From Sphagnum magellanicum (taxonomy: Eukaryota > Streptophyta > Sphagnopsida > Sphagnales > Sphagnaceae), in contig CM038923.1 of NCBI GenBank assembly GCA_021904315.1, positions 6,640,038 to 6,704,037 of the forward strand: 64,000 nucleotides of DNA. Direction: 5' to 3'. Positions 1-11,260 of this stretch are shown here, piece after piece. The notes under the pieces were generated by a model. The model was not told the origin of the DNA, ran no database searches, and saw only the letters and a program-made list of their open reading frames with translations. Positions within the stretch are counted from its first letter, which is position 1. Each line of letters starts with the position of its first letter. The position numbers and the translations under genes were made by a program.

Positions 1-2833
1 AGGGGAAACCATGTAATAGCTGTGATTGGTGATGGTGCAATGACCGCTGGACAGGCATATGAAGCCATGAACAATGCTGGCTACTTAGACTCCAACCTTA
101 TTGTCATTCTCAATGATAATAAGCAAGTGTCTCTCCCCACTGCCACTCTTGATGGGCCTGCTCCCCCTGTTGGTGCCCTAAGCAGTGCTCTAAGCAGGCT
201 GCAATCGAGCAGAAAACTTCGTGCACTTCGGGAGGTTGCCAAGGTACAGGTTCTGGCCATTAGAAACTTTTGGGTGATTACATAACTTAGTCACCAGTGA
301 TGTGAGGGATCCAACATGTACCACATAGTCTCTTTTCACTGTTTTGATCAAGTTCTGGTTGTTGCTCTAGAAATTGCATAATAGAATTTAGCTCTCACTA
401 GGATGCATGTTCCTCAGCATCTATGTTTGTGAGAATTTGCAATTATTCATAATTCTGCTTGTTTCTGGACAAATCTAGACACTATGGTCAGCATCCATTA
501 TGAAGCAGATGGTTCTTAAGCTGCTTCTCTCATGGAAGGCCAGGCTATGGAGTTGCATATCAATCTCAAATGTAGTAGCTCTTGTCTTGCCCTTGACATG
601 TTGCGGTTCTTGCTACAGGGCATGACAAAGCAGTTGGGAGGGTCAATGCATTTGGTGGCATCCAAGGTAGATGAATATGCACGTGGCATGATCAGTGGCT
701 CCGGATCCTCGCTCTTTGAGGAGCTGGGACTCTACTATATTGGCCCAGTGGATGGCCATAACATGGATGATTTGGTGACTATCTTGAAGGAGGTGAAAGC
801 TACAGAGCAATTGGGACCTGTGTTGATCCATGTTGTGACTGAGAAGGGACGAGGATACCCGTATGCTGAAAGAGCTGCAGACAAATACCATGGTGAGACC
901 AAAACGTTCTTGCTTGCAAGCAAGGATAGTTCTTGTCTGGTACCCCAATTTATTCATTCTGTATCCTGGGTTAAACCACCATAATAACATTTGATACTGA
1001 TTGCTCATGTTTGCATTATCCAGGTGTGGTGAAATTTGATCCAGCCACTGGGAAGCAGTTCAAAGGAAAAACAGCTACAAAAGCATACACCACCTACTAT
1101 GCTGAAGCATTGATTGCTGAAGCAGAAGCCGACAGTGGGATTGTGGGTATTCATGCAGCAATGGGGGGTGGTACTGGAATGAACATCTTTGGCAAGCGAT
1201 TTCCAGAGCGTTGCTTTGATGTGGGTATTGCAGAGCAACATGCAGTCACTTTTGCTGCAGGTCTAGCTTGTGAGGGCATGAAACCCTTCTGCACCATCTA
1301 CTCCTCATTCCTTCAACGTGCCTATGATCAGGTTGAATACCTGTTGCCATACCTGATTAATCTCACACATCCAATCATATATCTTTAAGCTTTTGTTTTA
1401 ACAATCCAGGGCAAGCTCTTGTTCTTATTCATCCTGTATTTCTGCCTATTGATGGTGTGCAAGACTGGGTCAGTCAGTTTTGGTGAAATCATTTTTCAGT
1501 AATGAAGTTAGGGAGTGATCCAGCTTGGAGCATTGCGATGTATCAATGTAAGAAGAGATATTGGGATCTGTGTAGAGTTTTTTCTTAGGGAGCTTTTAAT
1601 CAATTCAGGCTTCTTTCTTTGCAGGTGATCCATGATGTAGACTTGCAGAAGCTTCCAGTGCGGTTTGCCATGGACAGAGCAGGCCTTGTGGGCGCAGATG
1701 GTCCAACCCACTGTGGAGCCTTTGATGTCACATACATGGCATGTCTACCAAATATGGTGGTCATGGCACCTGCTGATGAAGCTGAGCTTTTCCACATGGT
1801 GGCTACAGCAGCTGCAATTGATGACCGACCCAGCTGCTTCCGGTACCCAAGAGGCAATGGCATTGGTGTCCAACTGCCAATGGGCAACAAGGGTATTCCT
1901 CTGGAGGTTGGTCCCAATATAGACACCACCTGGGGTATCTGTTATGCATCTCTCTGCCTGGTGTCAAATTTCATCCCCATCCTTGCTCTTCCTCCTTTTG
2001 AGAACATGTAGTCTTGATTACTGGATTTTCCCCGTGAACATTCCCTTTTCTTTCAACTGTGCTTTCATTTGGATAGGAGTGGTAGGGTTATGATTTGATG
2101 GAGTATGCCGATGTATGCAGGTTGGAAAGGGGAGGATTTTGAAAGAAGGGACACAGGTGGCGCTTCTAGGGTATGGTTCGATGGTACAATATTGTCTAGA
2201 GGCACATAAGATACTGGCAGATTGTGGGGTATCAGTCACAGTGGCAGACCCTCGCTTCTGCAAACCTCTGGATCATGGTCTAATCCGGCAACTTGCCAAG
2301 AACCACGAGGTGCTGATCACAGTTGAGGAAGGCTCCATTGGAGGATTTGGATCTCATGTTGCACAGTTCATGGCTCTTGATGGCCTTCTGGATGGAAATC
2401 TGAAGGTATGTACAACTTTCTGCTACCTCTTCTGTTGAAAATTTCAATTTATTTGAAATATTTGTGCTGCAAACATTTAGATTACTAGGCAAATAAGCTA
2501 CAAAAAAGCTTTCACTACTATCTGCAAAGGCTGATATGATCTGCAATGATCATGGATTGAATACTAATTCCAGTAGCTGTGTGTTAAAATCACACTCACT
2601 TATGACTTTTGCCTCCTCAAAGATCCTTAACATCCTCAAATATTCCAGTTTGTAACATTCTTTCTTGTGATGGACAGTGGAGACCTCTGGTTCTTCCAGA
2701 CCGCTACATTGACCATGGTTCACCTGCGGATCAGTTGGCAGAAGCAGGCTTGTCAGCTTCCCATATTGCAGCCACAGCACTGAATGTGCTTGGCAAAGCA
2801 AGGGAGGCTCTCCAGATTATGACCATCAGCTAG
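1..2833 (+). CDS. DXS: 1-deoxy-D-xylulose-5-phosphate synthase, 3' two-thirds (partial, 6 exons)
   Basis: DXS condenses pyruvate with glyceraldehyde 3-phosphate using thiamine diphosphate; it is the first enzyme of the plastid MEP isoprenoid pathway. I join exons 1-243, 619-892, 1024-1331, 1625-1906, 2121-2405 and 2678-2833, with GT-AG introns of 375, 131, 293, 214 and 272 bp. They give 515 codons without a stop, ending in TAG. The fragment opens in the thiamine-diphosphate site: GDG at 28-36 and NDN at 112-120. Exon 3 carries [10 protein letters not shown] with the catalytic Glu near 1232. Exons 4-6 hold the [21 protein letters not shown] and [11 protein letters not shown] blocks and a normal transketolase C-terminal domain. 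About 200 N-terminal residues, including the transit peptide, lie off the left edge. No lesion is visible. Family assignment is certain; DXS class I versus II cannot be told from here. Confidence 0.96.
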
Positions 2834-3157
2834 ACATAAGAAGAAATTTCCCCAAATCTGTTGTTCAACAAGAATTGCTCATGTACTTGAAGCTTCAACC
2901 CAAAGCGTAAGTCAGTATGTAAAATATATACTACAATTGAACCAAAACAGGTTAGTTTACTGCTCATTCATGTTCCAAGAGCACAAGACAGAACTTGTAA
3001 AACGCTTCAGATGCTGGAGAGGGATGATATCAGACTAGGAGGGCTTTACTACCACTGCAGTCAGCCACCAAAACTAATGCACTAGACGCTCATCCTGAAG
3101 AAAATCTTCAGAATTCCAGTACTCTTTTTCAACATACAGTCGAGCCCTTGTTTTATG
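2834..3157 (+). other. DXS 3' untranslated region / downstream spacer
   Basis: This is the 324 bp between the DXS stop and the first base of the copia LTR. I see no AATAAA hexamer in it; the nearest is at 3261-3266, inside the LTR. The true polyadenylation site cannot be placed by eye. Confidence 0.5.
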
Positions 3158-3322
3158 TGTTGGGTGATAATTCAACATTAGGTTAAGTCATACACAATTT
3201 TATAAAGAGTTTTCATGAAGAGACAAAACTGTTTACTTTCATCTAACTCAATTTGGTGACAATAAAAATTATTGCTTATCTCACATCATCTTATTGTTTG
3301 AGTGCATAGAAGAATTTTTACA
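3158..3322 (+). repeat. 5' LTR of the copia element
   Basis: It starts TGTTGGGTG and ends TTTTTACA, so it has TG...CA ends. It aligns over its whole length with 7598-7790, sharing the GACAATAAAA block, the CATCATCTTA block and the CATAGA-GAATTTTTA end. It contains AATAAA at 3261-3266, which may serve as a polyadenylation signal. At 165 bp it is short for a copia LTR, like the other copy. Confidence 0.8.
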
Positions 3323-3335
3323 TGGGTATCAGAGC
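3323..3335 (+). other. Primer-binding site (initiator tRNA-Met type)
   Basis: TGGGTATCAGAGC lies directly after the 5' LTR. The usual plant copia site is TGGTATCAGAGC; this one has an extra G. Minus-strand DNA synthesis of the element would prime here. Confidence 0.85.
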
Positions 3336-3630
3336 ATTTTTTCGATCATTAATTTGCTGTCTAGAGAATAGAAGTGCAAACACCCAAAGCTCTGCCCTAG
3401 GTAAGATCTGGCCCAAGGATTCAGACATACCCAAATGGCAGCTTCTTCTATTGTTGCCACAAGGGCATGTCAGATTGAAAAACTTAATAGCACAGTTTTT
3501 TTCCATTTTTGGTCTATAAAATTTGACATGTTCGTAAAGTCGATCTGATGTTTGGGGTTTGGGGAGTGGGCAATGGCAATTGAACCTCACCCAATCCTTC
3601 TTCCTAGTTGTTGGTCCAGTAGCACAAGCT

Positions 3631-3719
3631 GCTTGGAAGTCTAAAGACTTGAAGGAAGGCATGTTTCTGATTCTTGAGCTTGGAAGTCTAGAGATTTGAA
3701 GGAAGGCATGTTTCTGATT
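3631..3719. repeat. 42-bp direct tandem duplication
   Basis: Two copies, 3631-3672 and 3678-3719, are separated by 5 bp. Each begins GCTTGGAAGTCTA and ends CATGTTTCTGATT, with only a few mismatches. They lie in the untranslated part of the copia interior, so this is a local slippage-type duplication. Confidence 0.85.
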
Positions 3720-4629
3720 TGATTGTCCATTGTGGAGATTGTCAAATTCAATTGATTCAATTAGATCTTTATGTTCACAGATAGATTTTAAAGTTTGGCC
3801 CATATTTTAGGGCCCAATTCGGGATACATAAACACACATTCATTCTCCCTTTCTTTACCTGAATCATAATTTGTGACTGATTGTGATTGTTGTTGCACAA
3901 TTTTAACAATTTTCATTTTTTAATGCTTAGGTGTGAAGGGTAATAAATGCAAAATTCAATCAAATTTCGGGCAAGTTGTACCCTCTTCCAATACCCTAAT
4001 GTTTTCCTACTCTCCCCAAGTTAAGAAAGTATTTTCTTTCCATTTCCATCTCCCCTAAAACAACATAACAGCATGGAATTCTTTAGTAATCATAGTAGCA
4101 TCAAATCCTTGGATTAGAATGGTAAGAAATTTATTCTCCATTGCCAACAAGAAGTCAATCCATGTTCACTTGGTGTGTACTATGTTGCAAGGTCCAACAC
4201 TTTTGATGCTACCTAGGTCAAGTCTTTGTGCCACCAATAAAACACTAACCTCGCAAAATATCTTATTGCATCATCAATTGAGGCATTATCTAAATGTCAT
4301 CAAGGTGCAATCACATTAACAGGAGCCAAAGTTGTAACCAACGCATTTAAGCACTACAAGGACTTTTAATTTTAGGAATATTTTTTAAACATGACATTTT
4401 TTAGTCAAATTTTTTTTTTCCAACTTTTAATCAAAATATTCCTAAGATATTTTGAGAATATTGTAAAATAAGCAAATCGAAGTAGGTGGGTTTAGTTCTT
4501 ATCCTCCTATTTACACCCATCAAACAAATGCAAAGTTCCCAAATGGTTATGGGGATTGGTGAGGCAACAATGAACCTTCCATTATGTGAAGGATGCATCC
4601 TTGGTAAATACTAGGTGGCTGATTTCCTT

Positions 4630-7490
4630 TTGAATCCAATTCATAGTCAACAAAATTAGTAGAATTGCTACACATGTTAGACCTTTATGGTCCCATGCAA
4701 ACATCAATTCATTGTTTTTATTGATGAGTATTTTAGATTTATCATTTTTTATTTCATTTGCCATAAGTCAAATGTATTTGATAAATTTCAAGCTTATTTA
4801 AGGGTTTTGTGGAAAATCATGAAAATGACAAGAAAATCAAAATGCTTTGATTTGATGATGGTGATGAATTTATCGCCAAAAGTTTTAATTTATTTTTTCA
4901 TAATTTGGGAATTTACAAATTCTTACCTTCCACAACAAAATGGAGTTTTTGAACCAAAAAATATAATATTAATGGAATCTATCAAAAACATGTTGGAGTT
5001 AAACAAGTTGCCAAAATCTTTTAGAGGAGAGGTAATTGTTACAACATGCTAGCTTCAAAATTGATCCTTTATGCATGCTTAAAGGACAAACTACATATGA
5101 GCGTTGGGTAAGAAGTCAAGCCTCCGTCATTTCAAAATATTTGGTTGCACATGAACATGATGACACACAATGAAACCCCGAATTGAAATCAATTCATTTA
5201 TGTCCATAACTTCAAATTGGTTATGGTGAAATGTTGATGTGAAAGGTTATAGGTTATATAACACAGTTGCATGGAGATCACTATTTAGTCATGATGCGAT
5301 CTTTGATGAACAAGCTATGGTTTTATATCATGCACTCACAAATGTTTTTTCAACTTTTGCCACAAATGATACAAAGTTCAACAATCAAATCCATTGGCAT
5401 TAATGGATTACCAAGACCATACCTACTATTTTGAAAATGATTTTATTTCAATTCCTAATTAAGGTGGCCCTCCTCCACCCTCTCCACCATCACAATATTG
5501 CAACATGCAAGCCCAAACACTCCTAAACAACCTCTCTTCTCCACCGTTGAATTGCGTACTAATCAAGATTCTTTCACATATAATCTTGATGATATTTATC
5601 TCCATACCTTGGTGATGTCAATTCTCATACATGTTAACACCATTCCCTTCAATCCAACCTTGATTTAGACATCTCCATAATCAACAAAAGGTCAATATAT
5701 TTTCACTAAATACAATGATTTGAATTTCATACAACCCAAACATGATTCTTTTGCATAGGCTCTTATGTTTTAAGTTAATGATCCTATTTCAATTGTGGAT
5801 ATCCAAACTTAATCCTACACAATGGCAAGATCCCTTGAATATTAGTTTTTGATGTTTAATAATATAGATGGACTAAGGGATAAAGTCCATTTCATTTTTT
5901 CCAAATTATTGTGTGTAGAAAAAAAATACAACTAACTAAAATATAGAATATAAAATATATTTAAATATAAATGGTGTGCTTAAAATTAATTATGAAAATA
6001 TACCTGTATAATATACTTATGATATTGTCAATTTTAATATAGCACATTATTTTAATATTTTATTATTTCATAACATACCAAAAGTACCTTTTTGTCTCAT
6101 AAAATATAGAAAAAGGTGACTTCCTTTAGTACATAAAATTTAGAGCTTCTATTTCCCAATTATTCTATACTTACTTGCAAATGGCTTTTCAAGTACAAAT
6201 ATCATGTTAATGGAACACGTGCAACATACACTTGGCTCAACTTGTAGCAATATTGTTGTCTCAAATGGAATGATTTGATTATGGAGAAACTTTATTTCAT
6301 GTGGTCAAGGTCACCTTCCTACAGATTCTCATTGTTTTAGCTACAATTTATGATTATTTTATTTACATCAAATGGATGTTCAAAGCATGTTCCTTGAATG
6401 AAGAAATCTTCATGCAACAACCACTTGGGTATATTTGGCTAGGAGATGAGAATGTGTAGACTATTGAATTAAACCATATATGGGTTGAAACAAACTTGTC
6501 TTTGAATATGTGGCATGAATGATGAAATACTCACCTTTTACATATAGGATATAATAAATATCATGGAGAGATCCTAATGTTTATATTTGATGAATAAAGG
6601 ATGGAAATTTTATCCTTTCAGATTATATATTAATGACTTTGTGTTTATTTAACTTATTAACTTTGAATACCTTGAACAATCCATGGTAGGATTGGCCAAG
6701 GAGCCATGATTGATAGTAGTGATTTTACTATTGCCTTAGTATTCACATGTGTGCTAGGAAGATAAAATCAAACTTGCTCACTCAAGAAAAATATATCTTA
6801 GATCTCCTTACAAAGTTTCACATGTTTGATTCTAAGAAAGTTCTACACCCATGCCATTTAGTGCTAAATTCATAGAAACTTGAATCCACTCACTTTGCAA
6901 ACCAATTTGAAATGTATCATGTATCATGTACTTGCATATTATGTGATTGTCAATTGTAACTCCTCATGTACTTGGTCACTAGTGCTTGGTTGGAACTTGC
7001 ATACATGTTAAATTGGTTGTTGTCCCTAATTTATGGCCAATCATGGTCCCTTGCACTAGATTGTTATTAAATGAGTCTTTCATTACATGAAACATACAAG
7101 TACATGCGAAGTTTTTTACGTTACAAGGATGAAGTAAGAATTCCTTCAAGTTTGGTCAATTCCTAATTGGGCTAGAGACCCAAAGTTTCATAAATCATTG
7201 ACCTTTAAGTATATCTTCCTACTTGGTTGAGACCAAGAGGTGGTAAATTTGACAAAGTAGACAATAAGCAAAATTTGGTGTCTCATCTATAGAATCCAAA
7301 TATATATATGTTGACTTTGCTACAAAAGAAGAGATGTGGCTTTGTCATCTTTTCAAGGACTTATTGTTTCCACAATCTAAAGCCTTCTCACTTCATTGTG
7401 ATAATTAGTTTGGTATTGTTTTGATTTTATATCCTTGCTTTCATGATCACACTAGAGACATATTGAAATTTGATGTCACTATCTTCAATA
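4630..7490 (+). pseudogene. Copia polyprotein remnants: integrase, reverse transcriptase, RNase H
   Basis: Read across frames. The integrase core covers about 4680-5050: FIDEYFRF, then a decayed D-N-G-G-E-F box around 4840-4870, then LPQQNGVFEPKN at about 4925-4965. A VIFDE match to the integrase C-terminal region lies near 5300. The reverse transcriptase is at 6340-6660: EEIFMQQPLGYI, then CRL...YGLKQ, then Y-I-N-D at about 6626-6637 where YVDD is expected, so the catalytic Asp pair is already damaged. RNase H is at 7270-7480: SSIESKY (SSTEAEY in the family), HCDN, and FHDHTRD. At least four frame changes and many stops show it is dead. Confidence 0.85.
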
Positions 7491-7597
7491 GAATTTCTAC
7501 ATGACCTTTCCAAAGCCTTAGCATGACATACATTGTCATGCAATCGCACAAGTAAAGATTCAACAAACTAATTTTAAATATTTTCATTACAGGAAAA

Positions 7598-7790
7598 TGT
7601 TGTCCATGATAATTCAATATTTAAATTAAGTTAGACATAACTTTATGAAAAGTTTTTATGAAGGTACTATTCATGTTTTTGAATTATTTTCTTTACCCCT
7701 TTCAATTTCATGACAATAAAACTTATTACTTGTGCAAGTTTTTCACACAAACATCATCTTAGTGTTTGTGTACATAGAGGAATTTTTAAT
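7598..7790 (+). repeat. 3' LTR of the copia element
   Basis: Homologous to 3158-3322, starting TGTTGTCCATG directly after a weak purine tract (AGGAAAA at 7591-7597). It is longer than the 5' copy by small insertions, including a CATGTTTTTGAATTATTTTC stretch. The exact right end is uncertain because the CA terminus has mutated. Confidence 0.75.
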
Positions 7791-9276
7791 AGATGTAACT
7801 TTTGATTTTGTTTCTTCATACAAATGTAAATTCTCACATTTGTTTATTGTATCATTTTTGAGTCATGATATGTAGGCCATAAAATTTGCTATTTCCTCTA
7901 TTGGGAAGGAAAAATTTATCATTCTTTTCCAAATTATGAAAAATTTTCACTTATGAAAACTTGGTGGTTGTTGCCAAAGTGAGTGTGGGTGAGTTCAAAT
8001 GAACCAAAATTGATATCAAAATGTCAATTTTTCTACAATTCTTGTTACATATGTCTATGTGGTGCCACTTTAATAACATGAGAATCGTGGAAAGTTGTGC
8101 TTATTGAATAATATGGATATTGAAAAATCTTAAATGAGCCAAAAAATCTTCCAATATCAAAATTTATTTTCAACAAAGGATGCTTAACAACTTCATTAAA
8201 TATATAACACTATACTTTCACAAAGGGCTCCTTAGTTTTCATAATACAATTTTTTTGATCTTCAATTTTTTTGTAACTTAATAGGGTACTATTAGACACA
8301 TCTCAAAAACACTCAAATTTTCATATTTTTCAACTTTGTGTTTATCAAAACCTAAAAATGTTAACATGTTTTGGTATGATTTGAAATTATGACAATTTTG
8401 TAAGATGAAACACGAAATCTAACAAAATTTATACATTTTCAAAAAATGTATTTATTCAAAATTGATTGTAAAGAAACATATGAAATATAGAGGGAAATAT
8501 AAATATAATAAATAAAAAGTTTCAAAATATTTCATTTGGAAATTCCTCTTTATGAAAAACATGTTTTTTGGCAAAAGGACCAAAAAAGACAATAGTCCTA
8601 AATGCAAAGTAAACACATTAGCTTGTTAAATGTCGTTTAAACCCAAATATCATATCTTTTGTATTTGGAGTTGCTTTATTCTAATGAATTCCTAATCACC
8701 CTAAGGTTGTGAATTACACATTGATTATGGCTTATTGAAATTTCAGAATTTTCACATTTTTTAAAAATAAGTTTAAGGTTAAGTTTCTATAAGTCCATAT
8801 AGGAGGTAGGTATAATATAGGAGGGAGATGTATGTAACAATAACTTCACCTATAACCCCCATTTAGGCTTGTAATAGTGTTTATCTAACATGGTATCTAA
8901 CATGGATAATTGTTTCCAAATCCCCATACCCATAAACATGGAAAATGGGAAAGTATGAAGTGAGAAATCAATTTAAAATTAATATTTAAAGCCAACCAAT
9001 CAAAAGTTGAACCATTGTAATGTGGAGTGCCTTTTATGAACATTGGATCTTTTACAAAAATTTAACCCAAACCTACATATAAATGGGTCAAAGTTCACTA
9101 GGGTGGACCAAAAGTGGACATGTATTTTTAGGACTTCGATAATATGAAGTCATCTAGATGAGCCCAAATTCAACTCATAGAATTTCATATGTAAATTTTT
9201 GATGAAATATTTAATGTTTGTTTTAATCATCAAACCAACAACAAATTCAAGGCTCCAATATCAACAAGAACCTTTC
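7791..9276. other. Gene-free AT-rich stretch
   Basis: No protein-like reading frame, RNA gene or clear repeat pair was found. It is probably decayed transposon sequence. Confidence 0.5.
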
Positions 9277-10142
9277 CACATTTTGATGTGCTTTTAAAAT
9301 TCATTTGATCTTAGTTTTTAAAGTAGATTCACATAAGTTCAATAGAGATTCACAATGATTTTTTATCCATTCATTCTGATGTTAGTTGCATGTTTTATAT
9401 GCATGACACATATAAAAGTGATAAATAAATACCTTTTGTGTTCCCTTAATGTACCATGCTTCAACCTTTTATTAGATTGATTCCATAGTACGTGATGCAC
9501 ATATACATATCCAAATGTAGGAGTATGACTATAATCATTGTTGAATGGTGTTAAACAAAAACTAGCCCCAATATTTCAAAGGGACAATAAAGACCAGAAG
9601 GCTAGAAAATGAGCCTATGTATATGTTTACAATTTTCCATAGTGTATACATATGTGGGAAACACAAAACGCATTTGGTGCAAATCAATAGTATAAATCAC
9701 AACTTAAAAATAAATAAATTATTTAATTAAATTATATTGGGTCCACCTTTATTTGAATATTGGTGAGGTGGTTCCTAGTGGTACCACCCAAGGATTGGTT
9801 TGCCCACTTTTGGTGTACTTTTAAAATTCACTTGATTTTAGTTTTTAAAGTACATTCATATAAGTTCAATAGAAATCCATGATTATTTTTGAACTATACT
9901 TCCTTCCATTTTGATGTTACTTGCATGTTTTTATATGCATGACACATATAAAAGTGATAAATGGATACCTTTGTGTTCACTTAATACCATGCTTCCACCT
10001 ACTAGGTTGATTCCATAGTACATGATGCACATATACATAGTCCAAATGTAGGAGTATGGCTAGAATCATCGTTGAATGGTGTTAAGCAAAAACTAGCCCC
10101 AACATTCCAAAGGGATAATAAAGACTAGAAGGCTAGAAAATG
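9277..10142. repeat. Pair of ~335-bp direct repeats
   Basis: Copies at about 9277-9613 and 9803-10142 share long near-identical blocks such as TATGCATGACACATATAAAA, GATGCACATATACATA and AAAACTAGCCCCAA. They are separated by about 190 bp of unrelated sequence, giving a ~526-bp period. No coding sequence was found. They could be two LTR-like fragments or a local segmental duplication. Confidence 0.75.
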
Positions 10143-10486
10143 AGGGTCACAAAATAAGGATTTGTACAAAGTTCTGCACCATTATTCCACCATGCTTTTA
10201 AGCAAGGACAAAAAAATAATTTAGCTCTACTATTTTTTTTAAAGGAGTCTTGAAAGTGGCCTAAGTGGTGACTATGTGCTTCAACCAGCAAATTCCAATG
10301 TTCCAAAGGAACAATAAAAACCATAAGCTAGAAAATGAAGGTCACAAAATAAGGATTTGTACAAAGTATATCACTTTTATTCCAACATGCCTCTAGGCAA
10401 AGACTATATAATTACCTAAGTCCAATGTTTTTTTAAGGAGTATTGAAAGTGGTCTAAGTGACAATTGTGTGCTTCAGCTAGTAACT
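10101..10486. repeat. Two tandem ~192-bp units
   Basis: Unit one runs about 10101-10291 and unit two about 10292-10486. Both begin with a CCAAAGG...AATAAA-GAC/ACC-A segment, then GTCACAAAATAAGGATTTGT, then an AAGGAGT-TTGAAAGTGG-CTAAGTG segment. The first unit starts inside the right-hand 335-bp repeat, so the two repeat systems overlap. Confidence 0.7.
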
Positions 10487-10689
10487 AAGGTTTTTGAAGG
10501 ATTAGGTGATGTAACCGAAGTGTGATCATTCAAAATATAATTTAGCCAAATTTGGTTACATATTGGATATGAAAGTAGGAAAAAATAGATACCTTCTATA
10601 TTCTTGGCTACTTATTGGAACTTATCATGAAAATCTAGTAATTAAAAAAAAAATCTTCAAAATTTGATGAAATTTTGCCATTCTTTTAC

Positions 10690-11260
10690 ACTAGTGTGAA
10701 CCTGGTGCATAATGCACCCGTCGAGCTTCCCCCCGCCCGGTCCTTCCCCACCCGTGCCCCCCCCCCCCCTGGCCCGTGCTGGCCCCCGCCACCCATCAAA
10801 AAAGAAACACACAAAGGTCCGAGCAGTTTAACTGACACAGAAAACAAAACCCATCAAAAAAAAAAAACAAAGGTCCGGGCAGTTTAACTGACACAGAAAA
10901 GAAAACCCATCGAAAAAAAAAAACAAAGGTCCGGGCAGTTTAACTGACACAGAAAACAAAACCCATCAAAAAAAAAACAAAGGTCCGGGCAGTTTAACTG
11001 ACACAGAAAACAAAACCCATCAAAAAAAAAAAAAAAACAAACAAACAAAGGTCCGAGCAGTTTAACTGACACAGAAAACAAAACCCGTCAAAAAAAAAAA
11101 AAAACAAACAAAGGTCCGGGTAGTTTAACTGACACAGAAAACAAAACCATCAAAAAAAAAAAAAGGTCCGTGCTGGCCTGGGCAGTGCCCGGAAACTGCC
11201 CGGACAGACAGACAAACAGACAGACACTATAACTTTAATATATAAGATAAGATGGAAATC
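10690..11260. mobile_element. GC-rich island with minisatellite core and CAGA-repeat tail, possible retroelement end
   Basis: In very AT-rich surroundings this block starts with a C-rich run (14 Cs near 10757-10770) and GGCCCGTGCTGGCCC. It continues as a minisatellite and ends with GCCCGGAAACTGCCCGG, then GACAGACAGACAAACAGACA and an AT-rich CTATAACTTTAATATATAAG tail. Such a CAGA-repeat plus AT-rich tail recalls the 3' ends of some non-LTR or Penelope-like retroelements. That is a resemblance only; no reverse transcriptase is present. Confidence 0.35.
10816..11170. repeat. Minisatellite, 7 occurrences of a ~52-68-bp unit
   Basis: GGTCCG starts units at about 10816, 10872, 10928, 10982, 11050, 11113 and 11165. 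Six carry GGTCCG-G/A-G-C/T-AGTTTAACTGACACAG followed by AAAACAAAACC and an A-run of variable length; the last is partial. Unit length differs mainly through the A-run. Each unit contains CAGTT-T-AACTG, an inverted repeat with a one-base centre. Confidence 0.9.

Larger units (their letters stand above)
3158..7790 (+). mobile_element. Decayed Ty1/copia LTR retrotransposon with both LTRs
   Basis: Two diverged direct repeats (3158-3322 and 7598-7790) flank an internal region with a tRNA-Met-type primer-binding site next to the first repeat. Remnants of integrase, then reverse transcriptase, then RNase H follow. That order is diagnostic of Ty1/copia rather than Ty3/gypsy. Frameshifts and stops are everywhere, and no gag could be recognised between 3336 and 4600. 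Possible target duplication is poor: TTATG at 3153-3157 against AGATG after the right LTR. With the LTR divergence this argues for an old insertion. Confidence 0.85.

Noticed and set aside
532..618. Open frame extending upstream of DXS exon 2
   Set aside because: The acceptor at 617-618 restores the conserved DXS reading; sequence before it matches nothing in the family and is intron.
10884..11081. - strand frame with internally repeated FFFDGFCFLCQLNCPDLC-type text
   Set aside because: Direct translation of the minisatellite, with no start context or flanking coding sequence.
10816..11170. CRISPR-like array of repeats with spacers
   Set aside because: The 'spacers' are A-runs of varying length and the host is a plant; it is a minisatellite.
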